Both the position numbers and the translations under genes were made by a program. The notes under the pieces are model-generated. The model did no database searches. It worked only from the letters and a program-made list of their open reading frames with translations, and was not told where the DNA came from. A stretch of 8,772 bases of DNA. Source: Clostridiales bacterium (GTDB lineage: Bacteria; Bacillota; Clostridia; Saccharofermentanales; UBA5734). Below are positions 1 to 6,459 of the stretch, piece by piece (the stretch's first letter is position 1; each line of letters begins with the position of its first letter). Location: the NCBI GenBank assembly GCA_003451915.1, contig DMJC01000178.1:1-8772 (forward strand). The letters are read 5' to 3'.

Positions 1-1554
1 GTTGATGCTCTGATCCTGGCTCGCCGGATGACCGGCAGACGCCTCGGTGAAGATGTTGAAAAGGCTTACCGCAAAAACCTGCTTTCATTTATCGGGAAAA
101 AAGGTCTGACATATAGGCGGAATTCTTTCTCAGAAGATGTTATTATTGATCATCAGAGTGAGTTTAAAGATAGTGCCAGCATGATCGACCAGCGGGCCAC
201 ATTACTCGCTCTGTGCACGCTTTATGAATCGACCGGCGATGAGCACTATAAAGCGGCGGCCGATAACTTGTGCGCCGGCCTCAAAGATATTGCCCGTAAA
301 GAACGCGATTATTGGTATTATCCTGCTTCAGAATACACCGACACCGGCTGGCCGTCTTTTGATGCTGTCCATACAAAGCTGGCTGTTGATCCATGCGCCT
401 TTTGGGGCCGCCAGATCATGCCCTTGCTTAAATGGCATGAATTGACCGGCAATCGCGATGCTTTTGAGCTCTGTGAAAACTTCGCCAGTTATATCATGAA
501 TCACAGCAGTGTTTTTGGTCCGGATGGCCGCTGGAGTGGTGCGCATGAATTCCGAAACGGTCATTCTCATACCCGGATGGGTACTCTGGCATCCTTGGCA
601 CGTCTTGGCCGATTTACCTGCGATGATGAGATGATTCAATTTGCAAAACGCGGATTTGACTGGTTTGCGCATGAAAAGTGTACAACGTTTGGCTGGACCC
701 CGGGCGATCTCGGTGATCAGCAATATGAGCATGAGACCTGCACTCTAGTTGACGCGATCGACACAGCCATTCAACTGGCACTCTCCGGCTATGTGTCTTA
801 CTGGTCAATCGTCGAAAAATATGTGCGCAACCATCTGACCGAAGCTCAGCTGAAAGACACCAGCTGGATAGAACAGAGCGACAGCAAAGCGAATGACATC
901 CCTGGCCAGAAAACTTATTACCGGGTTGCTGACCGCCTAAAAGGTGCTTTTGCCGGCTATGCGGCACCCAACGATTTTGTTTATGCAGGTGAATGGGGGC
1001 GAGGACACATCATGGATGTTCAGACCTGCTGCCTGGGTGCCGGAACTCGCGGGCTCTATCTAGCCTGGGATCACATCGTGACAACAAACGGCAACGGCCG
1101 CGTCAGCATCAATCTGCTGTTTAACCACAATTGTGAATGGCTGGAGCTGAAATCATGTCTGCCACACGAGGGGTGTCTCTCAGTTATTGCAAAAAAAGAT
1201 ATGAGCGACTTGATCATTCGCATTCCGGAGTGGGTGCCTTTCGGCGCTGTTCGTTTGTTGCGTGGCGATGGCAGCGAGTCTTTAACTGGAAGGCAGCTCC
1301 CCTGGGTCAAACAGATTTTCATGCGAGTTTCAGACGTTAAAGCTGGAGAAACGATTACAATCAGTTTTCCGGTCATGACGAGGCAGACTGTCGAACAAGC
1401 AGCCACCCTGACCTATCAGATTAAATGGCGGGGCGATGATGTCATGGCGATCGACCCGCCAGGTTCATATTACCCTTTATATACACGCCGCCAGATTCAG
1501 AATCAAGTCGTCTATGTTGAGAAAAGACTGTGCGAGAAGAAAGGTCAGCTATGA
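1..1554 (+). CDS. GH127-like (DUF1680 superfamily) glycoside hydrolase, 5' end outside window
   Basis: Probably a retaining glycosidase related to beta-L-arabinofuranosidases, acting on plant-derived or other arabinose-containing glycans. The frame is open from base 1 and nothing like a ribosome site precedes the first ATG at 28, so I read that Met as internal. Residues are numbered from it. Residues 1-340 are helix-rich, as in an (alpha/alpha) barrel. The HETCT motif gives E236 and C238, and a double cysteine gives C334 and C335 (bases 1027-1032). This E-x-C plus CC pattern matches the zinc site and nucleophilic cysteine known from GH127. A GHSHTR segment near residue 178 adds candidate active-site histidines. 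Residues after about 345 look like the beta-sandwich. No signal peptide is visible in the part present, so location is unknown. The stop overlaps the next start (ATGA), implying one transcript. The substrate is inferred; a sister family is possible. Confidence 0.72.
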   Translation, partial: VDALILARRMTGRRLGEDVEKAYRKNLLSFIGKKGLTYRRNSFSEDVIIDHQSEFKDSASMIDQRATLLALCTLYESTGDEHYKAAADNLCAGLKDIARKERDYWYYPASEYTDTGWPSFDAVHTKLAVDPCAFWGRQIMPLLKWHELTGNRDAFELCENFASYIMNHSSVFGPDGRWSGAHEFRNGHSHTRMGTLASLARLGRFTCDDEMIQFAKRGFDWFAHEKCTTFGWTPGDLGDQQYEHETCTLVDAIDTAIQLALSGYVSYWSIVEKYVRNHLTEAQLKDTSWIEQSDSKANDIPGQKTYYRVADRLKGAFAGYAAPNDFVYAGEWGRGHIMDVQTCCLGAGTRGLYLAWDHIVTTNGNGRVSINLLFNHNCEWLELKSCLPHEGCLSVIAKKDMSDLIIRIPEWVPFGAVRLLRGDGSESLTGRQLPWVKQIFMRVSDVKAGETITISFPVMTRQTVEQAATLTYQIKWRGDDVMAIDPPGSYYPLYTRRQIQNQVVYVEKRLCEKKGQL

Positions 1555-2210
1555 AAACAATCGTCGCAGTGTACACCGGCCAGGGACTCGATTTGATTAT
1601 CCGACCGTTGTTTCAGGAAATCATGCCCGAACATCGGCTGATCAATATAATAGATGATGGACTGATTCATCAGGTCATGACAGCTGGTGCCGTGACCCAG
1701 GATATCTATCAGCGTTTGTTTCATCATTATGCAGCTGCTGAACTGGCCGGCGCTGATGTAATCCTCAATACCTGTTCTTCGGTTGGAAGGGTGGCGGATG
1801 CTGCTTTGCCTTTTTTCGCCACGCCTATCGTACGGATCGACCGACCGATGGCTAGGGCCGCAATTAGCTCCCATCACCGAATCGGCGTGATCGCAACCAT
1901 CCGAAATACACTCGAACCAACACTGGAACTTTTGCAGCTCGAAGCTGACAATGCCGCCAGGGAAATAATTCTGACAGAAGGTCTGGCCCAGGGTGCTTAC
2001 CTTGAGTTGGTTGCTGGTAATCGAGAACGCCATGACAGCCTTATTCGAGAACAGGCGTTGGAACTTTCCAGATCATGTGATGCCATCATTCTGGCACAAG
2101 GGTCAATGGCCTGTATGCAGAGCGACCTGGAATCGCTGTTGAGCATTCCTGTCTATAGTAGTCCTAAACTCGCCTTGCAGCATATCCTGAATTATTTTGT
2201 AAACAACTAA
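1551..2210 (+). CDS. Asp/Glu racemase superfamily protein with one canonical cysteine
   Basis: A 219-residue protein, the usual length for the aspartate/glutamate/hydantoin racemase and arylmalonate decarboxylase superfamily. I chose ATG 1551 over an in-frame ATG at 1530 because AGAAAGG lies about 7 bases upstream and the ATGA overlap with the glycosidase stop fits translational coupling. The N-terminal beta strand MKTIVAVYTG is followed by NTCSSVG, which carries the first catalytic-type cysteine (C75). A second half-domain signature, IGVIAT, lies near residue 125. Where racemases carry the second cysteine (LGCTH-like) this protein has LAQGSMA, with the nearest Cys at C188. With only one canonical thiol, two-base racemisation is doubtful; a decarboxylase, isomerase or unusual racemase is equally possible. 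No signal peptide, so cytosolic. Its coupling to a glycosidase suggests a role in sugar or sugar-acid processing, but this is inference. Confidence 0.75.
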   Translation: MKTIVAVYTGQGLDLIIRPLFQEIMPEHRLINIIDDGLIHQVMTAGAVTQDIYQRLFHHYAAAELAGADVILNTCSSVGRVADAALPFFATPIVRIDRPMARAAISSHHRIGVIATIRNTLEPTLELLQLEADNAAREIILTEGLAQGAYLELVAGNRERHDSLIREQALELSRSCDAIILAQGSMACMQSDLESLLSIPVYSSPKLALQHILNYFVNN

Positions 2211-2223
2211 AATATGCTATAAT
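2195..2223 (+). promoter_or_regulatory. Extended -10 promoter for the EIIC-like gene
   Basis: TGcTATAAT lies at 2215-2223, a perfect extended -10. The -35 is poor: TTTTGT at 2195-2200 with a 17-base spacer, or TTGTAA at 2197-2202 with 15. An extended -10 often tolerates this. It sits just after the racemase stop (2208-2210), so the permease can be made independently. Expected transcript start is about 2230, downstream of the first in-frame ATG at 2222, which supports the later start at 2258. Confidence 0.6.
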
Positions 2224-2257
2224 GAGCCATCTCAATCTTCCTCGCAGTGAGGCTGTT

Positions 2258-3313
2258 ATGGCTAAAATCAAGGAATTCCTGCAACGTAAAAACATCGTCA
2301 TCACCGGCAGGCGTTATGGGATCGAAGCGCTGGGGGCCATGGCCCAAGGCCTTTTCTGTTCTCTGCTGATCGGCACCATACTCAATACGATCGGCACCCA
2401 GACCGGGCTGGCGTTTCTGAACACCATCGGTGGCTTCGCCTCTAAAATGTCGGGCCCGGCCATGGCCATCGCCATCGGCTTCGCCCTGCAGGCACCGCCG
2501 ATGGTTCTGTTTTCGCTGACCGCGGTCGGCCTGGCTTCGAATGAACTGGGTGGAGCCGGAGGTCCGCTGGCTGTTCTGCTGATCGCCATCGTCGCGGCTG
2601 AACTCGGCAAGGCTGTCTCTAAGGAAACCAAGGTGGATATTCTGGTCACGCCGCTGGTGACCATATTCAGCGGTGTTGCCCTGGCCGCACTCTGTGCGCC
2701 GGCAATCGGAGCTGCGGCTTCCTGGGTAGGCAACATCATCATGTGGGCGACCGAACTGCAGCCTTTCCTGATGGGCATCGTGGTTTCGGTGACGGTTGGC
2801 ATAGCCCTGACACTGCCGATTTCCAGTGCTGCCATCTGTGCTGCACTGTCTTTGACCGGCCTTGCCGGTGGCGCTGCGCTTGCCGGCTGCTGTGCCAACA
2901 TGGTCGGATTCGCGGTTCTCTCATTCCGTGAGAATCGCTGGGGCGGTCTGATTTCGCAGGGTCTCGGCACATCAATGCTCCAGATGGGTAATATCGTCAA
3001 AAATCCGCGCATCTGGATACCGGCAATCGCCACCTCGGCAATTACCGGACCGATTGCCACGGTTGTTTTCCGGCTGCAGCAGAACGGACCGGCTGTCGCA
3101 TCCGGCATGGGTACCTGCGGTCTGGTCGGTCCGATCGGTGTCTACACAGGTTGGACAAACGATATCGCAACCGGTTTGAAAATTGCCGTCAGTGCGACAG
3201 ATTGGCTGGCCTTGATATTGGTTTGCTTTATCCTGCCGGCGGTCATCTGCTGGCTGATCGGCCTGGGCTGCCGTCGGATCGGCTGGATCCGCGAAGGCGA
3301 TCTGAAATTGTGA
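2258..3313 (+). CDS. PTS EIIC-like membrane permease (PF13303/PfoR type)
   Basis: A 351-residue, very hydrophobic polytopic protein rich in Gly and Ala with a short cytoplasmic head (MAKIKEFLQRK). Its segment ALGAMAQGLFCSLLIGT and the later block NGPAVASGMGT...GLVGPIG resemble the PTS_EIIC_2 family, which includes proteins annotated as regulator PfoR and as sugar permeases. Length fits that family. Start: ATG 2258 has AGTGAGG about 6 bases upstream; the ATG at 2222 lies inside the -10 box and has no ribosome site. There are no IIA or IIB domains in the protein and none encoded in the window, so phosphotransfer would need proteins from elsewhere, or the protein is a plain permease or sensor. 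It follows the glycosidase and racemase genes by 47 bases and may import a product of that pathway, but its own promoter argues for separate control. Substrate unknown. Confidence 0.78.
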   Translation: MAKIKEFLQRKNIVITGRRYGIEALGAMAQGLFCSLLIGTILNTIGTQTGLAFLNTIGGFASKMSGPAMAIAIGFALQAPPMVLFSLTAVGLASNELGGAGGPLAVLLIAIVAAELGKAVSKETKVDILVTPLVTIFSGVALAALCAPAIGAAASWVGNIIMWATELQPFLMGIVVSVTVGIALTLPISSAAICAALSLTGLAGGAALAGCCANMVGFAVLSFRENRWGGLISQGLGTSMLQMGNIVKNPRIWIPAIATSAITGPIATVVFRLQQNGPAVASGMGTCGLVGPIGVYTGWTNDIATGLKIAVSATDWLALILVCFILPAVICWLIGLGCRRIGWIREGDLKL

Positions 3314-3320
3314 GCAGGAG

Positions 3321-3354
3321 TTAGTTGCGTTTTGGTGCCAGGCACCAAAACGTA
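3321..3354 (+). repeat. 34-bp palindromic repeat, copy 1
   Basis: The core at 3328-3352 is a perfect palindrome with 12-base arms (CGTTTTGGTGCC and GGCACCAAAACG) around one central A. It is flanked by TTAGTTG on the left and TA on the right. All 34 bases recur exactly at 6719-6752 on the opposite strand. This copy lies 7 bases past the permease stop and 5 bases short of the stop of the convergent pseudo-rhomboid gene. No T-run follows on either strand, so a classic intrinsic terminator is unlikely. It looks like a dispersed, possibly mobile, REP-like element. Confidence 0.9.
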
Positions 3355-3364
3355 CTTACTTACT
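3353..3364 (+). repeat. Three tandem TACT units
   Basis: TACT is repeated three times directly at the edge of the 34-bp repeat. The last unit overlaps the stop codon of the pseudo-rhomboid gene (TTA at 3360-3362 on the + strand). It is short enough to be chance, or it could mark slippage or an insertion junction. Confidence 0.5.
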
Positions 3365-3995
3365 TAAAGTAATTCTTCCATTTCTGCTGGCGGCGAAAGT
3401 TGAGGACCCTTGTCCAGGCAGACTGCCAGAAAAATAAGATAAAATTGGCCAGTGACACAATAATGGCCAGCCGGCCGGGCCAGTCGGAAATGATCAGCAA
3501 ATAAGCCAGATAAGCCGCGTCGAGCCAGGCCAGCCATTTCATTTTAACGGGTAGAAAAAAGAAGAGACGAACTTCGAAATTCGGAAAAAGGACTGCAAAA
3601 GCTAGAAAAAGTGTCAGGTTCAGATAGAAGTTGACGGCATAGCCGGTGATGATACCGGCGATGATTGTACCAACGATGCCTGTCAGATAAAAGAGATTGA
3701 AACGGGCGGCGCCCCATTCCTGTTCGAGACCGACACCGATCATCCAATAAAAATAGAGCGAAAAGATGATGAAGATCGGACTGCTGTTGACCGGAATGAA
3801 GATAAATGAAACCAGCCGCCAGATCTGACCTTGCTGAATAGCGTCCCAGTCAAACAACAACAGCGAGCTGGCTTTGTAACCAGTCACAAAGTCGATGATA
3901 AAGACTGCACCCATGGTCAGGACGATGTATTTCATCAGGTCCGGGATGGCCATACGGCTGAAACGGCGGGCAATTTTTTCATACCAGTTCTGCAT
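3360..3995 (-). CDS. Rhomboid-fold membrane protein lacking protease residues (pseudo-rhomboid)
   Basis: A 211-residue integral membrane protein. GQIWRLVSFIFIP near residue 55 and GVGLEQEWGAARF near residue 90 match the helix 1-2 region of rhomboids (the W-R and L-E--WG signatures). Where active rhomboids have GxSG, this protein has NLTLFLAFAVLFPN. The His/Asn of helix 2 and the catalytic His of a later helix are also absent. FFFLPVKMKWLAWLDAAYL is typical of a clostridial subgroup that I recognise as catalytically dead. The start is well supported: AAAAGGAG at 4003-4010 sits 7 bases upstream of the ATG at 3995. The promoter at 4027-4055 points the same way. The gene is convergent with the permease and divergent from the LuxE-like remnant. 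Databases often label it a rhomboid protease; the sequence does not support proteolysis. A role in binding or quality control of membrane proteins is guesswork. Confidence 0.82.
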   Translation of the reverse strand: MQNWYEKIARRFSRMAIPDLMKYIVLTMGAVFIIDFVTGYKASSLLLFDWDAIQQGQIWRLVSFIFIPVNSSPIFIIFSLYFYWMIGVGLEQEWGAARFNLFYLTGIVGTIIAGIITGYAVNFYLNLTLFLAFAVLFPNFEVRLFFFLPVKMKWLAWLDAAYLAYLLIISDWPGRLAIIVSLANFILFFWQSAWTRVLNFRRQQKWKNYFK

Positions 3996-4026
3996 GGGCT
4001 AGCTCCTTTTGCCACTTTATGAGCTT

Positions 4027-4055
4027 ATTATAGCGCTGAAATCAGTCTATCAAAA
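4027..4055 (-). promoter_or_regulatory. Promoter of the pseudo-rhomboid gene
   Basis: On the minus strand TATAAT occupies 4032-4027. Upstream is TTTTGA at 4055-4050 with a 17-base spacer, or TTGATA at 4053-4048 with 15. Transcription would start near 4020, leaving a leader of about 25 bases that includes the AAAAGGAG ribosome site. Confidence 0.6.
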
Positions 4056-4079
4056 ATTGCCCGCCCTTTCCACCGATTA

Positions 4080-4088
4080 TGATACAAT
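4080..4088 (+). promoter_or_regulatory. Extended -10 promoter ahead of the LuxE/LuxC remnants
   Basis: TGaTACAAT forms an extended -10 on the + strand. The only -35 candidate is TTGCCC at 4057-4062 with an over-long 20-base spacer. It lies back to back with the pseudo-rhomboid promoter, so this roughly 120-base gap fires both ways. It suggests that the shortened LuxE/LuxC genes may still be transcribed. Confidence 0.45.
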
Positions 4089-4100
4089 TAAATTGATCAG

Positions 4101-4126
4101 GGGATATTAAAGGGGGATATTAAAGA
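4101..4126 (+). repeat. 13-bp tandem duplication upstream of the LuxE remnant
   Basis: GGGATATTAAAGG at 4101-4113 is followed at once by GGGATATTAAAGA at 4114-4126, so 12 of 13 bases repeat. The second unit supplies the purine-rich AGGGGG (4111-4116), which is well spaced for the ATG at 4126 but not for the ATG at 4134. The 4126 frame ends after three codons (ATG ATG TTA TGA), so the duplication or a nearby change seems to have disturbed initiation. Confidence 0.75.
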
Positions 4127-4133
4127 TGATGTT

Positions 4134-4517
4134 ATGAGTTACAGAAACCGCCTGTTCGGCGTCGCCCCGGCGTCGCCCCGGCATGGCCTAGGCATGATCC
4201 TGGGGATATTTTTGACCCATCGCCTGGTTTCACTGCGGCCGACCAACCGCGATACACGGCTGCAGCCCGTTGGTTTCGGCGAACCGGGCATCCTCAACCT
4301 GATGACGCCAATGATGACGAGCATGCCTTTTTGCAGTGTCATGGCCGATGATCTCGCCGTACTGTATCCAGGCGAACCCTGCGGCTGCGGCAACTCAGCA
4401 CCTTATTTCGAGGTGCTCGGCCGTGTAGGTCTGGCTGACATTAAAACATGCGCAGCCGGTGCGGCTGAATTGCTGAATATCAAGGTGGAGGGTGATGCCA
4501 AACGGCATGACGACTGA
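4134..4517 (+). pseudogene. LuxE-type acyl-protein synthetase, C-terminal remnant
   Basis: LuxE-family enzymes (about 370 residues) activate a fatty acid with ATP and pass it to LuxC. This frame has 127 codons. From about residue 30 it follows the family's C-terminal end: a degraded H-x-x-V-x-x-R stretch, RDTRLQPVGFGEPGILNL, the acidic MADD, the CGCG cysteines, FEVLGRVGLADIKTC, then AAGA. C106 (bases 4449-4451) may correspond to the acyl-accepting cysteine known near the C-terminus of Vibrio LuxE. The ATP-dependent N-terminal two-thirds is missing. The first 25 or so residues (MSYRNRLFG...) may be an original N-terminus joined by internal deletion, or unrelated. An 11-bp tandem repeat at 4160-4181 lies in this stretch. 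No good ribosome site serves ATG 4134. It overlaps the LuxC-like start, as in intact luxE-luxC pairs. Confidence 0.72.
4160..4181 (+). repeat. 11-bp tandem duplication inside the LuxE remnant
   Basis: CGTCGCCCCGG at 4160-4170 is repeated exactly at 4171-4181. Because 11 is not a multiple of three, gain or loss of one unit shifts the reading frame relative to ATG 4134. This supports the view that the 5' part of the gene is no longer under selection. Confidence 0.8.
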
Positions 4518-5076
4518 AAAACTCACCGGCCTGGCCTGCAATATCGCCGAGACCGGACAGCTGCTCTGCAGTTCTTGCCAGGGGATTTTCCTCGACACGG
4601 CCGATCAGGCAGATATTCATGAATTTTGTCGTGAATTTTTGCCGATTCTGGACGAAATCACCCGGGAGGCAGCCCGTAAACTGGGAATTGGAGTAAAAAC
4701 CCAGGTTGCCCTGCAGCTGTATACTGAGGAGCTGGAGGCACTGTATTATCAAAGCACAGTTTATAAAGGAGAAAATAGCAGCTTGATTGCCTATCCTGAC
4801 CGTGAACTGAAGCCCTCGATCCAATTTGGCAATATCTGGGTTAAAGCGCTGCCACGCCAGGCATTGCTGGCAGAGTTGCGGCCGTACAAAAACTATCTGC
4901 AGACCGCCGGACTGCTTTGCGGAGATAATGAAGAACCTGAACTGACTGATCTGCTCTGGCGCGGTGGAGTTGTGCGCGTTTGCCCGGGCGAACGCATGTC
5001 CGGCGCTTACATCGGCGCGCCTCACGACGGCGAGTTTCCATTACGGCGATATACCCGTATTGTCAGCTGTGAATAG
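4495..5076 (+). pseudogene. LuxC-type acyl-CoA reductase, C-terminal remnant
   Basis: LuxC enzymes (roughly 400-480 residues) reduce acyl groups to aldehydes with NADPH through an acyl-cysteine. Here only 193 codons exist. QLLCSSCQGIFLD near residue 22 resembles the CSSPQ-type acylation site, so C25 (bases 4567-4569) is the likely catalytic cysteine. Later LRPYKNYLQTAGLL and the terminal GERMSGAYIGAPHDGEFPLRRYTRIV match the family's C-terminus closely. About the first 250 residues, including most of the nucleotide-binding part, are missing. The frame is clean with no stops, so the deletion is recent or the fragment is kept. AAGGTGGAGG at 4482-4491 precedes ATG 4495; GTG 4492 and ATG 4507 are alternatives. 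MPNGMTTEKL may be the original N-terminus fused by in-frame deletion. It is coupled to the LuxE remnant, whose stop is at 4515-4517. Confidence 0.72.
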
Positions 5077-5128
5077 AGACGATAAGCTTGTGAAAATTTC
5101 AGAATAATATTTCGTTATTTACAGAAAA

Positions 5129-5178
5129 ATGATATACTCAGGATCAATCAGCAATTTATAATAATGTGAGTATATCAT
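5129..5178 (+). promoter_or_regulatory. 12-bp inverted repeat with promoter over the MFS start codon
   Basis: ATGATATACTCA at 5129-5140 and TGAGTATATCAT at 5167-5178 are perfect reverse complements separated by 26 bases. Each arm is itself of the form TGA-N5-TCA. The left arm holds an extended -10 (TGaTATACT, 5130-5138; the -35 is poor), and a second TATAAT lies at 5157-5162 between the arms. The right arm covers the weak ribosome site GTGAG and the first two bases of the ATG at 5177. This fits a paired operator for a repressor, or an RNA hairpin hiding the start on transcripts reading through from the LuxC remnant. Confidence 0.7.
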
Positions 5179-6367
5179 GAGTCTGTCAAACGACAACAGA
5201 ATATTTAATAAGGATTTTACGCTGCTGTTCATCGTCAACTTCGCCAGCCATGCCGGCTTGCAGATGTTTGCTTCGGTCATGTCCAAATACGCTGCATCCC
5301 TGGGCAGCCCGGATTCACTGCTTGGGCTTGTTGTCTCGGCCTATGCTTTTATGATCTTTGCCACGAGCCTGTTTTCGGGATCGTTCATTGATCGCATCAA
5401 CAAAAAGACCCTGCTGATGGTGGCCATGGCCGGGCAATGCTTCGCTGTGCTCGGCTATGCTTTTCTGGCAGGCAGCATGCCGGCCTTAATTGCACTTCGT
5501 CTGTTACATGGCCTCTTTTCCGGGCTGACCATGAATGTGACAATGGCTATGGTCGCCTTCACATTGCCTAAAAGCAAATTGGGCATGGGTATGGGCGTTT
5601 ACGGTCTGGGCCAGACGATTGCCATGGCTGTCGGCCCATTCATCGGCATTTTTTTAGTCGAAAGTGTCGGATTCCAAAATATGTTTTTAATAGCTTTTAT
5701 TTTGGCCACGATAGCGGCCTTGCTGACGGTCTTTGTAACTTCAATACCGACGATCCGACAGGAAACGAAAACATTCCGGTTCAACGATCTGATTCTGAGC
5801 AGCAAGATTCCCATAGCCATGCTGGGTTTTTTTAACAATACAGCATATTCGTCAATCTCTGCCTATCTGGTTATCCATGCCGACCAGCGCGGAGTTGGCA
5901 ATATTGGCTTCTTCTTTACGGTTTATTCAATTGTTTTACTGGCCAGCCGGCCTTTACTCGGTAAAATTTCTGACCGTTTTTCTCTGAAAGCTGTCATCTA
6001 TCCGACCAGCTTGATTTTAGTTGCCGCCATGCTGCTTTGTGCCAATGCCAGCAATATCTGGATGTTCATCGGTTCAGCTGTCTTGCTGGCAATCGGCTTC
6101 GGAGGTTCGCAGCCAGTCATCCAGGCCGCCTGCATCCGCGATATCTCACCGAATAAACGCGGCGCAGCCAGCGCGACGTTCATGCTCGGTCAATCCCTGG
6201 GCTTCATTGTCGGTCCGATGCTGGGCGGCTCACTCGCTGCAGTGGTCGGATATGGCAATATGTATGCCGTCATGGCCGGGGTGGCATGCATGAACTTGCT
6301 TTTGATGTTCGGAATCAGCCAGAAAAGCAAAATTGCTGCACAAGAGGATCAGGTAAACATTTCGTAG
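5177..6367 (+). CDS. Major facilitator superfamily transporter
   Basis: A 396-residue protein with the hydrophobic pattern of 12 membrane helices, typical of MFS drug or metabolite exporters driven by the proton gradient. The loop after helix 2 carries GSFIDRINKKTLL, the motif A signature (G-x-x-x-D-R-x-x-K-K); its echo GKISDRFSLKAVI sits in the second half after helix 8, as expected from the internal duplication. RLLHGLFSG matches the helix 4 region and GLGQTIAMAVGPFIG the helix 5 motif C-like segment (G-x-x-x-G-P-x-x-G) of antiporters, which favours export. The ATG at 5177 is the only sensible start; its ribosome site (GTGAG) is weak and lies inside an inverted repeat, suggesting control by a repressor or RNA folding. 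The gene is about 100 bases after the LuxC remnant and probably has its own promoter. Substrate cannot be called. Confidence 0.88.
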   Translation: MSLSNDNRIFNKDFTLLFIVNFASHAGLQMFASVMSKYAASLGSPDSLLGLVVSAYAFMIFATSLFSGSFIDRINKKTLLMVAMAGQCFAVLGYAFLAGSMPALIALRLLHGLFSGLTMNVTMAMVAFTLPKSKLGMGMGVYGLGQTIAMAVGPFIGIFLVESVGFQNMFLIAFILATIAALLTVFVTSIPTIRQETKTFRFNDLILSSKIPIAMLGFFNNTAYSSISAYLVIHADQRGVGNIGFFFTVYSIVLLASRPLLGKISDRFSLKAVIYPTSLILVAAMLLCANASNIWMFIGSAVLLAIGFGGSQPVIQAACIRDISPNKRGAASATFMLGQSLGFIVGPMLGGSLAAVVGYGNMYAVMAGVACMNLLLMFGISQKSKIAAQEDQVNIS

Positions 6368-6391
6368 AGTTCTGATGATAATCATAGTCTC

Positions 6392-6435
6392 AAAAAAGTT
6401 CGTATGATCCAACATATCATGATGGATTATACGAA
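6392..6435 (-). terminator. Intrinsic terminator of the GPKPS/CPBP transcript
   Basis: On the minus strand TTCGTATAATCCA (6435-6423) pairs with TGGATCATACGAA (6411-6399) across an 11-base loop; the only mismatch is A opposite C. After one C comes a run of six T (6397-6392). It lies about 25 bases past the CPBP remnant stop. The + strand copy has no T-run, so it would end MFS transcription only weakly. Confidence 0.75.
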
Positions 6436-6459
6436 TCGATGAGATGCGTCTTTCCGCGC

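Noticed and set aside
1530..1550. Earlier ATG giving MREERSA ahead of the racemase-like protein
   Set aside because: The ATG at 1551 has AGAAAGG at proper distance and a typical first beta strand; the earlier one lies deep in the glycosidase gene without a site.
2314..3108. Long open frame on the minus strand, 264 codons
   Set aside because: It lies entirely within the clear EIIC-like membrane gene, its protein has no recognisable family pattern, and such frames are common opposite GC-rich, Ala/Gly-rich genes.
3142..3348. Minus-strand frame starting MVPGTKT inside the first palindrome
   Set aside because: It starts inside the repeat only because the palindrome happens to lack stops, then runs opposite the permease gene. 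The similar start of the CPBP remnant has the same cause.
3328..3352. Palindrome as intrinsic terminator between the converging permease and pseudo-rhomboid genes
   Set aside because: There is no T-run on either side, and the same sequence is found at 6721-6745 in a different context, so repeat element is the better reading. A hairpin in RNA is still possible.
4480..5025. Minus-strand frame of 181 codons opposite the LuxC remnant
   Set aside because: The + strand frame matches the LuxC C-terminus residue by residue; the opposite frame has no ribosome site and a composition unlike a real protein.
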